Source: Candidatus Bilamarchaeum dharawalense (GTDB taxonomy: Archaea; Micrarchaeota; Micrarchaeia; Anstonellales; Bilamarchaeaceae). Taken from it: a stretch of DNA of 32,823 nucleotides. Positions within the stretch are counted from its first letter, which is position 1; the number at the start of each line of letters is the position of its first letter. The notes under the pieces were generated by a model that was not told the origin of the DNA, made no database searches, and worked only from the letters and a program-made list of their open reading frames with translations. The stretch covers positions 69,381-102,203 of the forward strand of contig CABMJJ010000001.1 in the NCBI GenBank assembly GCA_902386555.1. The letters run 5' to 3'. The position numbers and the translations under genes are program-made. Of this stretch, positions 1 to 6,544 are shown piece after piece.

Positions 1-1270
1 TTGCATCAAGATATTTTTTATAGGTTGATTCACCGAGAACCTCTTTTACCAAATCGCTCTTTCTCATGTACTTGATAGCATCAAATAGGGAGTAGGGCAA
101 TTGGGTTACATTGAATTTGGCCAATGCAGTGTCATCAAATTCGTAGAGATCTTCTTCAACGGATTGGGGTGGTTCGTATTTGTTCTTCATACCGTCAAGC
201 CCAGCCTTGAGCATGACTGCAAATGCAAGATAGATGTTACATGAGGGATCAGGACATCTAAGCTCAATTCGCGATGCCTTTGGTTTTTCTTTTTTTATTG
301 CAGGAACACGGATTAGAGCAGAACGATTGGTTTTTGCCCAACTAATGTAAACAGGTGCTTCATAACCCGGTGCAAGGCGTTTGTAGGAATTTACTGTTGG
401 CGAGGTTATGGCGCTCATGCCTTGAATGTGTTTAAGCTGACCTGCGATGAAATTTTTTGCAATTCCAGAAAGATTATGAGGGTCATTCCCATCAAAAAAT
501 GCATTCTCTCCATTCTTGAAAAGACTTTGGTGGACGTGCATTCCAGTACCGTTAATACCAGCAATAGGCTTTGGCATGAAAGTTGCATGTAATCCGTGTT
601 TCTCAGCAACTGCCTTGAGCACAAAACGCATGGTGGTTGCATTATCAGCAGTTTTTAATGCAGGACCATAGCAGAAATCGATTTCGTGTTGACCAACGGC
701 CACTTCATGATGAAGTGCTTCAACTGAAATTCCAAATTTACCCAAGGTTACTGCCATGTCTCTTCTAACTTCGTAGGCATGATCCATGCTCAGATCAAAA
801 TAACCACCCTTATCATGAGGTAGTGGTGATAGTTTACCGTTTTCTTTTCTGAAAAGGAAAAATTCAAGCTCTGGGCCAGTATTGTAAACGTAACCCATAT
901 CATCGGCTTCTTTCAAGACTTTTTTCAAAATAAACCTGGGATCTCCTTCGAATGGTTTACCATTTGCAGTAAAAACATCGCAAATCAGTCTTGCAGTGTT
1001 ACCGTCTGTTGAATTCAGCCAGGGGATAATTGAGTAGGTACTTGGATCGGGTTTCAAAAACATATCACTTTCGTGAATCCGAGCGAATCCTTCTATGGAC
1101 GATCCATCGAACCAGGTTCCGTTTTTGAATGACTCTTCAAGATGTATTGCACTTATGGTAACGTTTTTTACAACCCCAAAAAGATCGATGAATTGTAAAT
1201 TCACAAATTTCACATTGTCCTTTCCAACCTGTTCCAAAACTTCCTTATCTGTAGATAGTGTCGCGCTCAT
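1..1270 (-). CDS. glnA: glutamine synthetase type I, C-terminus cut by window edge
   Basis: It makes glutamine from glutamate, ammonia and ATP, the main ammonium-assimilation step in the cytoplasm. About 423 codons are present. The N-terminal beta-grasp domain is followed by the catalytic barrel with WFDGSSIEGF, GPELEFFLF, EVAVGQHEIDF, NGTGMHVHQSL, NRSALIRVP and RIELRCPDPSCN, which carry the metal, glutamate and ATP ligands of the family. Roughly the last 20 residues lie beyond position 1. The region around LYEFDD lacks the LYDLPPEE context of the bacterial adenylylation site, so this looks like the GSI-alpha type, not adenylylated. The ATG at 1270 has a strong GGGAGG ribosome site about 10 nt upstream. 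A TATA-like TATAAAAA lies at 1332-1339 on this strand, next to the inverted repeat shared with the divergent Lrp gene, so Lrp control is likely. Confidence 0.97.
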   Translation of the reverse strand, partial: MSATLSTDKEVLEQVGKDNVKFVNLQFIDLFGVVKNVTISAIHLEESFKNGTWFDGSSIEGFARIHESDMFLKPDPSTYSIIPWLNSTDGNTARLICDVFTANGKPFEGDPRFILKKVLKEADDMGYVYNTGPELEFFLFRKENGKLSPLPHDKGGYFDLSMDHAYEVRRDMAVTLGKFGISVEALHHEVAVGQHEIDFCYGPALKTADNATTMRFVLKAVAEKHGLHATFMPKPIAGINGTGMHVHQSLFKNGENAFFDGNDPHNLSGIAKNFIAGQLKHIQGMSAITSPTVNSYKRLAPGYEAPVYISWAKTNRSALIRVPAIKKEKPKASRIELRCPDPSCNIYLAFAVMLKAGLDGMKNKYEPPQSVEEDLYEFDDTALAKFNVTQLPYSLFDAIKYMRKSDLVKEVLGESTYKKYLDA

Positions 1271-1340
1271 ATAGAAAAACCTCCCAAATATTTGTTGAAA
1301 TAGGTAAATAAAGATTAAAAAGGTTGTGAAAAGTTTTTAT

Positions 1341-1390
1341 ACCAAACATATGTATGGTAGATATATAAATATTACATACAAATGTTTGGT
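1341..1390. promoter_or_regulatory. inverted-repeat operator flanking the lrp TATA box
   Basis: The arms ACCAAACATATGTATG (1341-1356) and CATACAAATGTTTGGT (1375-1390) are complementary at 15 of 16 positions. The 18-bp spacer holds the TATA box (ATATATAAAT, 1361-1370), about 29 bp before the ATG at 1395, so the transcript is probably leaderless. The left arm touches the TATA-like element of glnA (1332-1339) on the other strand. This layout suits an Lrp octamer that represses its own gene and controls glnA. The repeat is seen directly; the regulation is inferred. Confidence 0.75.
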
Positions 1391-1394
1391 TTAT

Positions 1395-1859
1395 ATGAAA
1401 AACAATCCTAAAAAACTGGACGAATTGGATAATAGACTACTGAAAGAACTTGTAAAAAATTCAAAACGATCCTATCGAACTCTGGCAAAAGACATTGGCA
1501 TGTCAACTACTGCAATTATTGAGCGCGTTAGATCTTTGGAAGATTCTGGATACATAACCGGGTACGGATGCAGGGTGGATTATCAAAAATTAGGATTCGA
1601 ATTCATGGCAATAGTTGAGATAAGTATCTTTGGAAAAGATTTGTTGCAGATTGAAGGTAAGGTAGCTAGGATACCCCATGTGGCAGCTGTCTGGGACACC
1701 ACCGGGAATTATGATGCAATTGCGATTATCATGTGTAAAACACGAGGGGAGCTAAGTGCAACGGTAAAGAAGATACTTTCCATATCTGGTGTAGAAAAAA
1801 CAAATACAAACATGGTTCTGAATGTGGTGACACGCCTTACCGAATTTGAAGAAGTTTAA
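1395..1859 (+). CDS. Lrp/AsnC family transcription regulator
   Basis: 154 residues, the usual size for this family. An N-terminal winged helix-turn-helix (about residues 8-60, with LDNRLLKELVKNSKRSYRTL and MSTTAIIERVRSLEDSGYI) is followed by a RAM/effector-binding domain with VWDTTGNYDAIAIIMC. The open frame extends up to a GTG at 1326, but that would run through the TATA box and operator; the ATG at 1395 lies about 29 bp after the TATA box and gives the normal family start. It is divergent from glutamine synthetase and converges with the RelA/SpoT-like gene, overlapping it by 4 nt. Probably an amino-acid-responsive regulator of glnA and of itself; the effector is unknown. Confidence 0.92.
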   Translation: MKNNPKKLDELDNRLLKELVKNSKRSYRTLAKDIGMSTTAIIERVRSLEDSGYITGYGCRVDYQKLGFEFMAIVEISIFGKDLLQIEGKVARIPHVAAVWDTTGNYDAIAIIMCKTRGELSATVKKILSISGVEKTNTNMVLNVVTRLTEFEEV

Positions 1860-3241
1860 ACTCTTCCATTTGGTACTAGCTTTGGTTTTTTACCAACAAC
1901 ATAGTGGATAATGTTATGGTAGGCAGTGTTTAGAGTTTGCATAAAAGCAGGATCTCCACCTATATAGTAATAGTGAGCAGCCTTGCCGTGCTCAGCAACT
2001 TCATGCCATTCATGTAATTTAAGTTGAACTTCAAAGTTTAATGCAGTCGTAATTAGATCGAAACCGTCGCTAGAAACATGGGGTGATGGGAATATATCCC
2101 AGTGGCCACCTTTGTATCCATTATCCTTTTGGATAAATTTGTATTCGTAATCTGCTCTTACTTGGCCAGCAGTAACACCAACTGCAAAGTCCACAACACG
2201 TTTTGCCAGTTCATATACCGCTGCCTGTTCATCAGCAGAAAGATTATCAATATCTTTACCTTTGTATCTTCTTAGAATAACTCTAGCTGCAGACCAGTCA
2301 TGAATTTCCTTGAAACTCTCAAAATGTGGTAATGCATTAACCAGGTAGTTATCTAAAAGTGTAGAGGTAACTGCATCAGGGGTTTCGATTGCGTGTGCAT
2401 GCTCTTCCTGTAGTATACGATAGATCTTACGCATTAACTTGCCTTCACTTTTCACAGGTCTGTATTCTAAATCAGCTTCAAAACCATATTCCCTAAGTAT
2501 TGCACCAATGTGTCGACCCAATTCCTTAACCGCTCTTTGGGTTATTGCCAAACGTTGTTGGATTATTTCGTCTGTCATTATGGTATTTACAAAATCGTAC
2601 AAGGGACGGTGATTAACACGATAGGAGTGTTTGAGTATGGTTCCTGCAAGTTTAGGATAACCAAAAAGCTCTGCCACTGGTGCAAAAACATTCTCACCAG
2701 CCATCGCATCCAAACGCATGGAAAGGAATGCTTCATCAAAAGAATTGTAGCAACGGAAGATAGATTGATGTTTTGGATCGATTAGACCGGAGAGTCGATC
2801 TTCGGTATTGTGCGTAACTGCATAGTCAGAAAGGACAACAAGCAAGGCAAGTGGCGCTTGCCCCCCATTTAGTAGGGGGATGAGATCTTGGAGAGTACCA
2901 CCTGCTCGGATGGTATCAGTGATTCTGCAAAATGTGTCCAGTTCACTCAGAACTCGATCATTGCGTAATTCTGGTGGTAAATCCGGAATTACACTGGATA
3001 TATTACGACGTTCTACAACATGATATAGGCTAACAGCTGCAAGAGCTGCATTGGCCCATTTTCTTTCCATTGTTTCTTTTTTATCAGTTAGTACTGAACT
3101 TTCAACAATTCGAGATCTTCGTGCGGTGTCGAGAACAGCATGTGCATGTTCATAGTAATGCATAGCCCCGCGCTGACTATAGAAATTCTGGGCTGACCGA
3201 ACTATGGCATTCAAACTACGCGGTGCTTCTAATTTATGCAT
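1856..3241 (-). CDS. RelA/SpoT-like (p)ppGpp synthetase with degenerate HD domain
   Basis: 461 residues, cytoplasmic. The C-terminal half matches the RelA/SpoT nucleotidyltransferase: FAPVAELFGYPKLAG (186-200, the linker helix seen as FAPLANRLG in Rel), KSEGKLMRKIYR (264-275), HDWSAARVIL (314-323), NGYKGGHWD (374-382), FEVQLK (403-408) and HEVAEHGKAAHYYY (413-426). The expected synthetase residues D315, R320, Y376 and E404 are present. The N-terminal part (about 20-150) looks like the Rel hydrolase HD domain but has lost its motifs: the HD-x-x-ED segment reads HVVER at 74-78, although D139 survives. No TGS or ACT domain follows. It should make pppGpp/ppGpp from ATP and GTP/GDP but probably cannot degrade it. 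Such genes are uncommon in archaea. Next to Lrp and GlnA, a link to nitrogen starvation is plausible. Confidence 0.8.
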   Translation of the reverse strand: MHKLEAPRSLNAIVRSAQNFYSQRGAMHYYEHAHAVLDTARRSRIVESSVLTDKKETMERKWANAALAAVSLYHVVERRNISSVIPDLPPELRNDRVLSELDTFCRITDTIRAGGTLQDLIPLLNGGQAPLALLVVLSDYAVTHNTEDRLSGLIDPKHQSIFRCYNSFDEAFLSMRLDAMAGENVFAPVAELFGYPKLAGTILKHSYRVNHRPLYDFVNTIMTDEIIQQRLAITQRAVKELGRHIGAILREYGFEADLEYRPVKSEGKLMRKIYRILQEEHAHAIETPDAVTSTLLDNYLVNALPHFESFKEIHDWSAARVILRRYKGKDIDNLSADEQAAVYELAKRVVDFAVGVTAGQVRADYEYKFIQKDNGYKGGHWDIFPSPHVSSDGFDLITTALNFEVQLKLHEWHEVAEHGKAAHYYYIGGDPAFMQTLNTAYHNIIHYVVGKKPKLVPNGRV

Positions 3242-3262
3242 ATATATACACTTATTACAACA

Positions 3263-3335
3263 TTTTATAATACTACATCTAGTGTGTAAACTGATGGTGT
3301 TACCACTAATGGTTAATTAAAGGTAATTTGTGGTA
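3263..3335 (-). promoter_or_regulatory. promoter and upstream dyad of the RelA/SpoT-like gene
   Basis: On the minus strand a TATA-like TTATAAAAT lies at 3263-3271, about 26 bp before the ATG at 3241, implying a leaderless transcript. Further upstream TACCACTAAT (3301-3310) and ATTTGTGGTA (3326-3335) form a 10-bp inverted repeat with one mismatch. A second TATA-like element, TTTATAAA, lies near 3341-3348. The dyad upstream of the TATA box would suit an activator or regulator site; that is inference. Confidence 0.5.
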
Positions 3336-3365
3336 GTGAATTTATAAAGCAATGTTACATTTTCT

Positions 3366-4352
3366 CTAAAGAAAACGCATTTTTGCCTTTTTTAGATCGC
3401 TCAGATTCTTTGAACCAGTGAGATAGGCACAAACCTTCATTTGCTTCTGGAATGTTTCAATAAAAGAATCGAGTTCATCTGCCTGTAATGCTTTTATGAA
3501 GGGATAGGCAGCACCACACATATCTGCACCCAGTGCAATTGCCTTGGCTCCTTCGATGCCTGTTCTTATGCCGCCACTGGCAACAAGAGGCAGAACACCA
3601 CGGCATTGAAGAATGCATTCGACAGTTGGAATGCCCCATTCTTCAAATCCAGGTACCCCCTCCCCACGAAGATATTCAACAATGCTCCATGAGGTTCCAC
3701 CTGCACCTGCAATGTCCAGGTATTTCACACCGGCTTTTTTCAGGGCAATTGCAACTTCCTGATTTATGCCAGCACCAGTTTCTTTAACAATTACAGGAAC
3801 AGAGAGTTTATCACAAACCTTTTCAATGGCGGCTAGAACACCGCCAAAATCAACATCACCCTCGGGTTGGATTACCTCTTGGAGAGCGTTAAGATGGATG
3901 GCGAGTCCATCGGCTTCGATGGATTGAACCAGGGAATCAATCTGGTCAACTGGATATTTTTTCAACTGGAATGCACCAATATTAGATAGAAGTGGGATGT
4001 CAGGGGCCACATCGCGCACTTTATAGGTTTTCACGAGTTCTGGTTTTTCGATCATTGCCCTTTGAGAACCAACACCAAAAGCCAATCCATATTTTTGTGC
4101 TGCTGCTGCAAGGGATTTGTTAATTTTTTCAGCATCTTGATAGCCACCAGTCATACCAGTAATCAGAATAGGATAATGGATTTTTTTATTGAAGAATTTG
4201 GTGGATAGATCAACTGAAAAAAGAGATATCTCAGGCAGAGCATTGTGGATAAGGTCCACTCTTTCAAAACCAGTTGTTTTTGTGTACTGGGCACCCTTAT
4301 CAACAACTAGGTTAACGTGATCTTTCTTGCGTGACTCGGTCTGATTTGCCAT
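3366..4352 (-). CDS. fni: type 2 isopentenyl-diphosphate delta-isomerase (FMN-dependent)
   Basis: It interconverts isopentenyl and dimethylallyl diphosphate with FMN and NAD(P)H, feeding archaeal lipid synthesis. 328 residues, typical length. Visible motifs are RKKDHV near the N-terminus, MTGG, GVGSQRA, HLNALQEVIQPEGD (with the conserved His, Gln and Glu of the active site), VKETGAG, GGTSW, ASGGIRTG and GADMCGAA of the phosphate/FMN-binding TIM barrel. The ATG at 4352 lies 4 nt after the stop of the membrane protein upstream, so the two are co-transcribed. The window's prenyl diphosphate synthase (17267-18253) uses its product but is not adjacent. Confidence 0.96.
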   Translation of the reverse strand: MANQTESRKKDHVNLVVDKGAQYTKTTGFERVDLIHNALPEISLFSVDLSTKFFNKKIHYPILITGMTGGYQDAEKINKSLAAAAQKYGLAFGVGSQRAMIEKPELVKTYKVRDVAPDIPLLSNIGAFQLKKYPVDQIDSLVQSIEADGLAIHLNALQEVIQPEGDVDFGGVLAAIEKVCDKLSVPVIVKETGAGINQEVAIALKKAGVKYLDIAGAGGTSWSIVEYLRGEGVPGFEEWGIPTVECILQCRGVLPLVASGGIRTGIEGAKAIALGADMCGAAYPFIKALQADELDSFIETFQKQMKVCAYLTGSKNLSDLKKAKMRFL

Positions 4353-4356
4353 TTGA

Positions 4357-5094
4357 TTACCTTGCTAGGGGGTATTTCTCCATATAGATTTGAGTTTGTA
4401 GGATGGTAAGGAACGGGAGTATAAGAAGACAGTTTATCAGGAGCACAAAATAGCTGGAGAACGGACTTGCAAATAGAAGATCGGCAACAAGTTTGACAAT
4501 TGATACCAGAACCAAAGAGGTTATTGCCCAAACCAATACAAAGTGTGGGTTTTTGATGGCCATGGTAATGGAGCGTTTGATTGCTGTGGGGGTATCAGAA
4601 TTATCAATAACAACTGCAGGAGGGACAAAGAATAGTAAGAATGAAAGTACAAAGGATAAGAAAGGATAGAACCAGGTTTGAATTGGATGATCATAGGTTA
4701 GAAGTTGGAATATGAACATCAGGAGTAGAGCCATGGTATAGATGTAGAATATTCTGGTGGCATAGGTTCCAACCGCATGGATTACCTCGTGTTTGATGGT
4801 GGTTAGGGTTCTTTTTGAGCGCACAACGATATTGATATTCACGATTGTATCGGCAATGATAAAAACGGACATGGCATAGGCCAATGCGGTAATTACCATG
4901 TCCATCATAGTAAGATCAGGCAAACTTCCAGTTCTGAGAAACACACCGCCCAAAGCAAGGTAGGTTGGAGCAGGAACCAATGTTGGGATTAGAAATGCAA
5001 GAATAAAAGGCACTGAAAATGTGACGATAATTCCAAGTCTTTTAAGGTAAAATTCCCAAGCATAGGTAAATGATCTTGATAGTTTGTCGTGCAT
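4357..5094 (-). CDS. multi-pass membrane protein, unknown function
   Basis: 245 residues with about six hydrophobic segments, including GIIVTFSVPFILAFLIPTLV, an Ala/Ile-rich stretch near 85, one near 115-130, one near 145-165, one near 185-205 and a last one near 215-235. A short charged segment, SDTPTAIKRSITMAIKN, lies between segments, as in the archaeal membrane family related to the membrane domain of some glycerophosphodiester phosphodiesterases. That resemblance is weak and I do not assign a function. It is the first gene of an operon with IPP isomerase. Its promoter region is shared with the divergent reductase at 5155. Confidence 0.7.
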   Translation of the reverse strand: MHDKLSRSFTYAWEFYLKRLGIIVTFSVPFILAFLIPTLVPAPTYLALGGVFLRTGSLPDLTMMDMVITALAYAMSVFIIADTIVNINIVVRSKRTLTTIKHEVIHAVGTYATRIFYIYTMALLLMFIFQLLTYDHPIQTWFYPFLSFVLSFLLFFVPPAVVIDNSDTPTAIKRSITMAIKNPHFVLVWAITSLVLVSIVKLVADLLFASPFSSYFVLLINCLLILPFLTILQTQIYMEKYPLAR

Positions 5095-5154
5095 GGTGAA
5101 AATTGGAACGCATAATTTAAATAACTACACCAATGGTAAAGTTTAGGTGTTTAT

Positions 5155-5859
5155 TTGCCCATTAACAGGTATAGGATAATATCCATAGAAAAAACTGCAG
5201 AAGATGTAAAAATTTTCAGAATGGAACCCATAGATGGCAGACTGCTGTCGTATAAACCTGGCCAGTTTGCATTCATTCATTTGCTTGATTCAGAGGGAAG
5301 GACTACGCTGAAACGACCATACTCCATCGCCTCCGCACCCCATGCACCCTATTTGGAGTTTTGCATCAAAATAATAAACGGTGCCATGACCAGCCAACTC
5401 GAGAAGTTGGATCAGGGTGCCACTGTTGGGATCGAAGGACCGGCAGGACATTTTTTCTACGGAGACCAGAGAAATGTTGGGCTGGTTGCCTCTGGAACCG
5501 GCGTTGCACCAATGATAGGTATCCTAAGGGATATTGCAGAGAAAAAATTAGAGGGAAATTTTATTTTGTTTTATAGTACAAAAACTTTGGACAGTATGGT
5601 ATATCAACATGAATTTGAAAATATCCAAAAAATAAATCCAAATATCAAAATAGTGATTACTTTAACCAGGGAACAGCCAGTTGGTTGGAAGGGAGAATTG
5701 GGCAGGATAAACCAGGAAATGATAACCAAACATGTCATCGATCCAAAAAATATGGACTGGTGGATGTGTGGTCAGATGGAAATGATAAAAGCGATGAAAG
5801 CGATCTTGGTCGAACTTTGCATTGACCTAAAAAGAGTTAAGATGGAGGGATGGGGTTGA
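5155..5859 (+). CDS. FAD/NAD(P)H-dependent oxidoreductase (ferredoxin-NADP reductase family)
   Basis: 234 residues. An N-terminal FAD-binding beta-barrel has KRPYSIASAPHAPYLEF (the RxYS flavin motif) and IEGPAGHFFYG; the NAD(P)-binding domain has GLVASGTGVAPMIGIL and the family ending WWMCGQMEMIKAMKAIL...MEGWG. No iron-sulfur or second domain is fused, so it is a stand-alone electron-transfer reductase; the partner (ferredoxin, flavodoxin or an oxygenase) is not in the window. The start appears to be TTG at 5155, with TAGGTG ending 5 nt upstream; no in-frame ATG lies closer. A TATA-like element, ATAATTTAAATAA, lies near 5111-5123. Confidence 0.88.
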   Translation: MPINRYRIISIEKTAEDVKIFRMEPIDGRLLSYKPGQFAFIHLLDSEGRTTLKRPYSIASAPHAPYLEFCIKIINGAMTSQLEKLDQGATVGIEGPAGHFFYGDQRNVGLVASGTGVAPMIGILRDIAEKKLEGNFILFYSTKTLDSMVYQHEFENIQKINPNIKIVITLTREQPVGWKGELGRINQEMITKHVIDPKNMDWWMCGQMEMIKAMKAILVELCIDLKRVKMEGWG

Positions 5860-5875
5860 AACTTTTTAGGAAAAC

Positions 5876-5940
5876 GTTTCACAAAAACTGGTTGATTAAC
5901 TCGCTTCGCTCGTGAAAGTTTCATCAAAACTTATTGGTTA
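5876..5940. repeat. imperfect 23-bp direct repeat in the intergenic region before rpl11
   Basis: Copies at 5876-5898 and 5918-5940 share 18 of 23 positions and both begin GTTTCA. Between them lies the GC-richer CTCGCTTCGCTCG. The 210-bp gap (5860-6069) holds these repeats, then the promoter and leader of rpl11. No protein gene is seen. The role is unknown; it could be part of the upstream gene's 3' end or a regulator site. Confidence 0.4.
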
Positions 5941-5950
5941 AGGCAACAAG

Positions 5951-6061
5951 TTAAATTTAAAAACTAAACCAGACCAATTCACCCCATGGCAAGAACGATT
6001 CGTCGTTCTTGATTGTCGTGAATCAGCAGATTCACTCCATTCTTCTAAATAATCTAGAGGT
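5951..6061 (+). promoter_or_regulatory. rpl11 promoter and leader with two tandem hairpins
   Basis: A TATA-like TTAAATTTAAAAAC (about 5951-5965) would place the transcript start near 5988. Two perfect hairpins follow at once: AAGAACGA-TTCG-TCGTTCTT (5991-6010, 8-bp stem with a UUCG loop) and GTGAATC-AGCA-GATTCAC (6018-6035, 7-bp stem). The ribosome site GAGGT (6057-6061) precedes the ATG at 6070. A structured leader of about 80 nt on a ribosomal protein gene suggests control by an r-protein or of RNA stability; this is inferred. Confidence 0.6.
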
Positions 6062-6069
6062 AAATTTAT

Positions 6070-6540
6070 ATGAAAACAATTGATGTTATCGTGGATGGCG
6101 GCAAAGCCTCGGCTGGCCCGCCCTTGGCACCAGCACTCGCACCAATGGGTGTTAATATTGGTCAGGTGGTTTCGAAGATAAATGAAGCTACCAAGGATTT
6201 TGCTGGAATGAAAGTACCGGTAAAGATACATGTTGATCCGAAGACAAAACAATACACCATTGAAGTTGGAAGTCCCCAAACTGCCGAAATAATCAAGAAG
6301 GAGGCAGGAATAGAAAAGGGTGCCGGCAATAAGGATGCTGCTGCAGGAAATGTATCCTTGGCAAGGTTGGTTGTGGTCTCAAAGGCTAAGAGAAATTCTT
6401 TGGGAAAAGACCTAAAGGAAACGCTTAAAGAGGTTCTCGGTACATGCGTTAGCATGGGCGTGACAATTGATGGCAAAAATGCAAAAGCGATGATAAAGGA
6501 GGTTAATGAAGGAAAGCACGACTCATTGTTAAAAGGATGA
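6070..6540 (+). CDS. rpl11: 50S ribosomal protein L11 (archaeal uL11)
   Basis: 156 residues, typical for archaeal L11. It binds the GTPase-associated centre of 23S rRNA and works with the L10/L12 stalk to stimulate translation factors. The N-terminal domain has the proline-rich GPPLAPALAPMGVNIGQVV; the C-terminal rRNA-binding domain has LKETLKEVLGTCVSMGVTIDGK, close to the family signature. Start ATG 6070 has GAGGT 8 nt upstream. Unusually it is not beside nusG, secE or rpl1 here; instead it is followed 4 nt later by a secreted beta-propeller gene, so the two are probably co-transcribed. Confidence 0.97.
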   Translation: MKTIDVIVDGGKASAGPPLAPALAPMGVNIGQVVSKINEATKDFAGMKVPVKIHVDPKTKQYTIEVGSPQTAEIIKKEAGIEKGAGNKDAAAGNVSLARLVVVSKAKRNSLGKDLKETLKEVLGTCVSMGVTIDGKNAKAMIKEVNEGKHDSLLKG

Positions 6541-6544
6541 CACC

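Noticed and set aside
415-642. Open frame on the minus strand inside glnA
   Set aside because: It is a shadow in another frame of the clearly conserved glutamine synthetase.
1326-1394. N-terminal extension of the first Lrp from GTG 1326
   Set aside because: It would translate the TATA box and operator, and homologues begin near the ATG at 1395.
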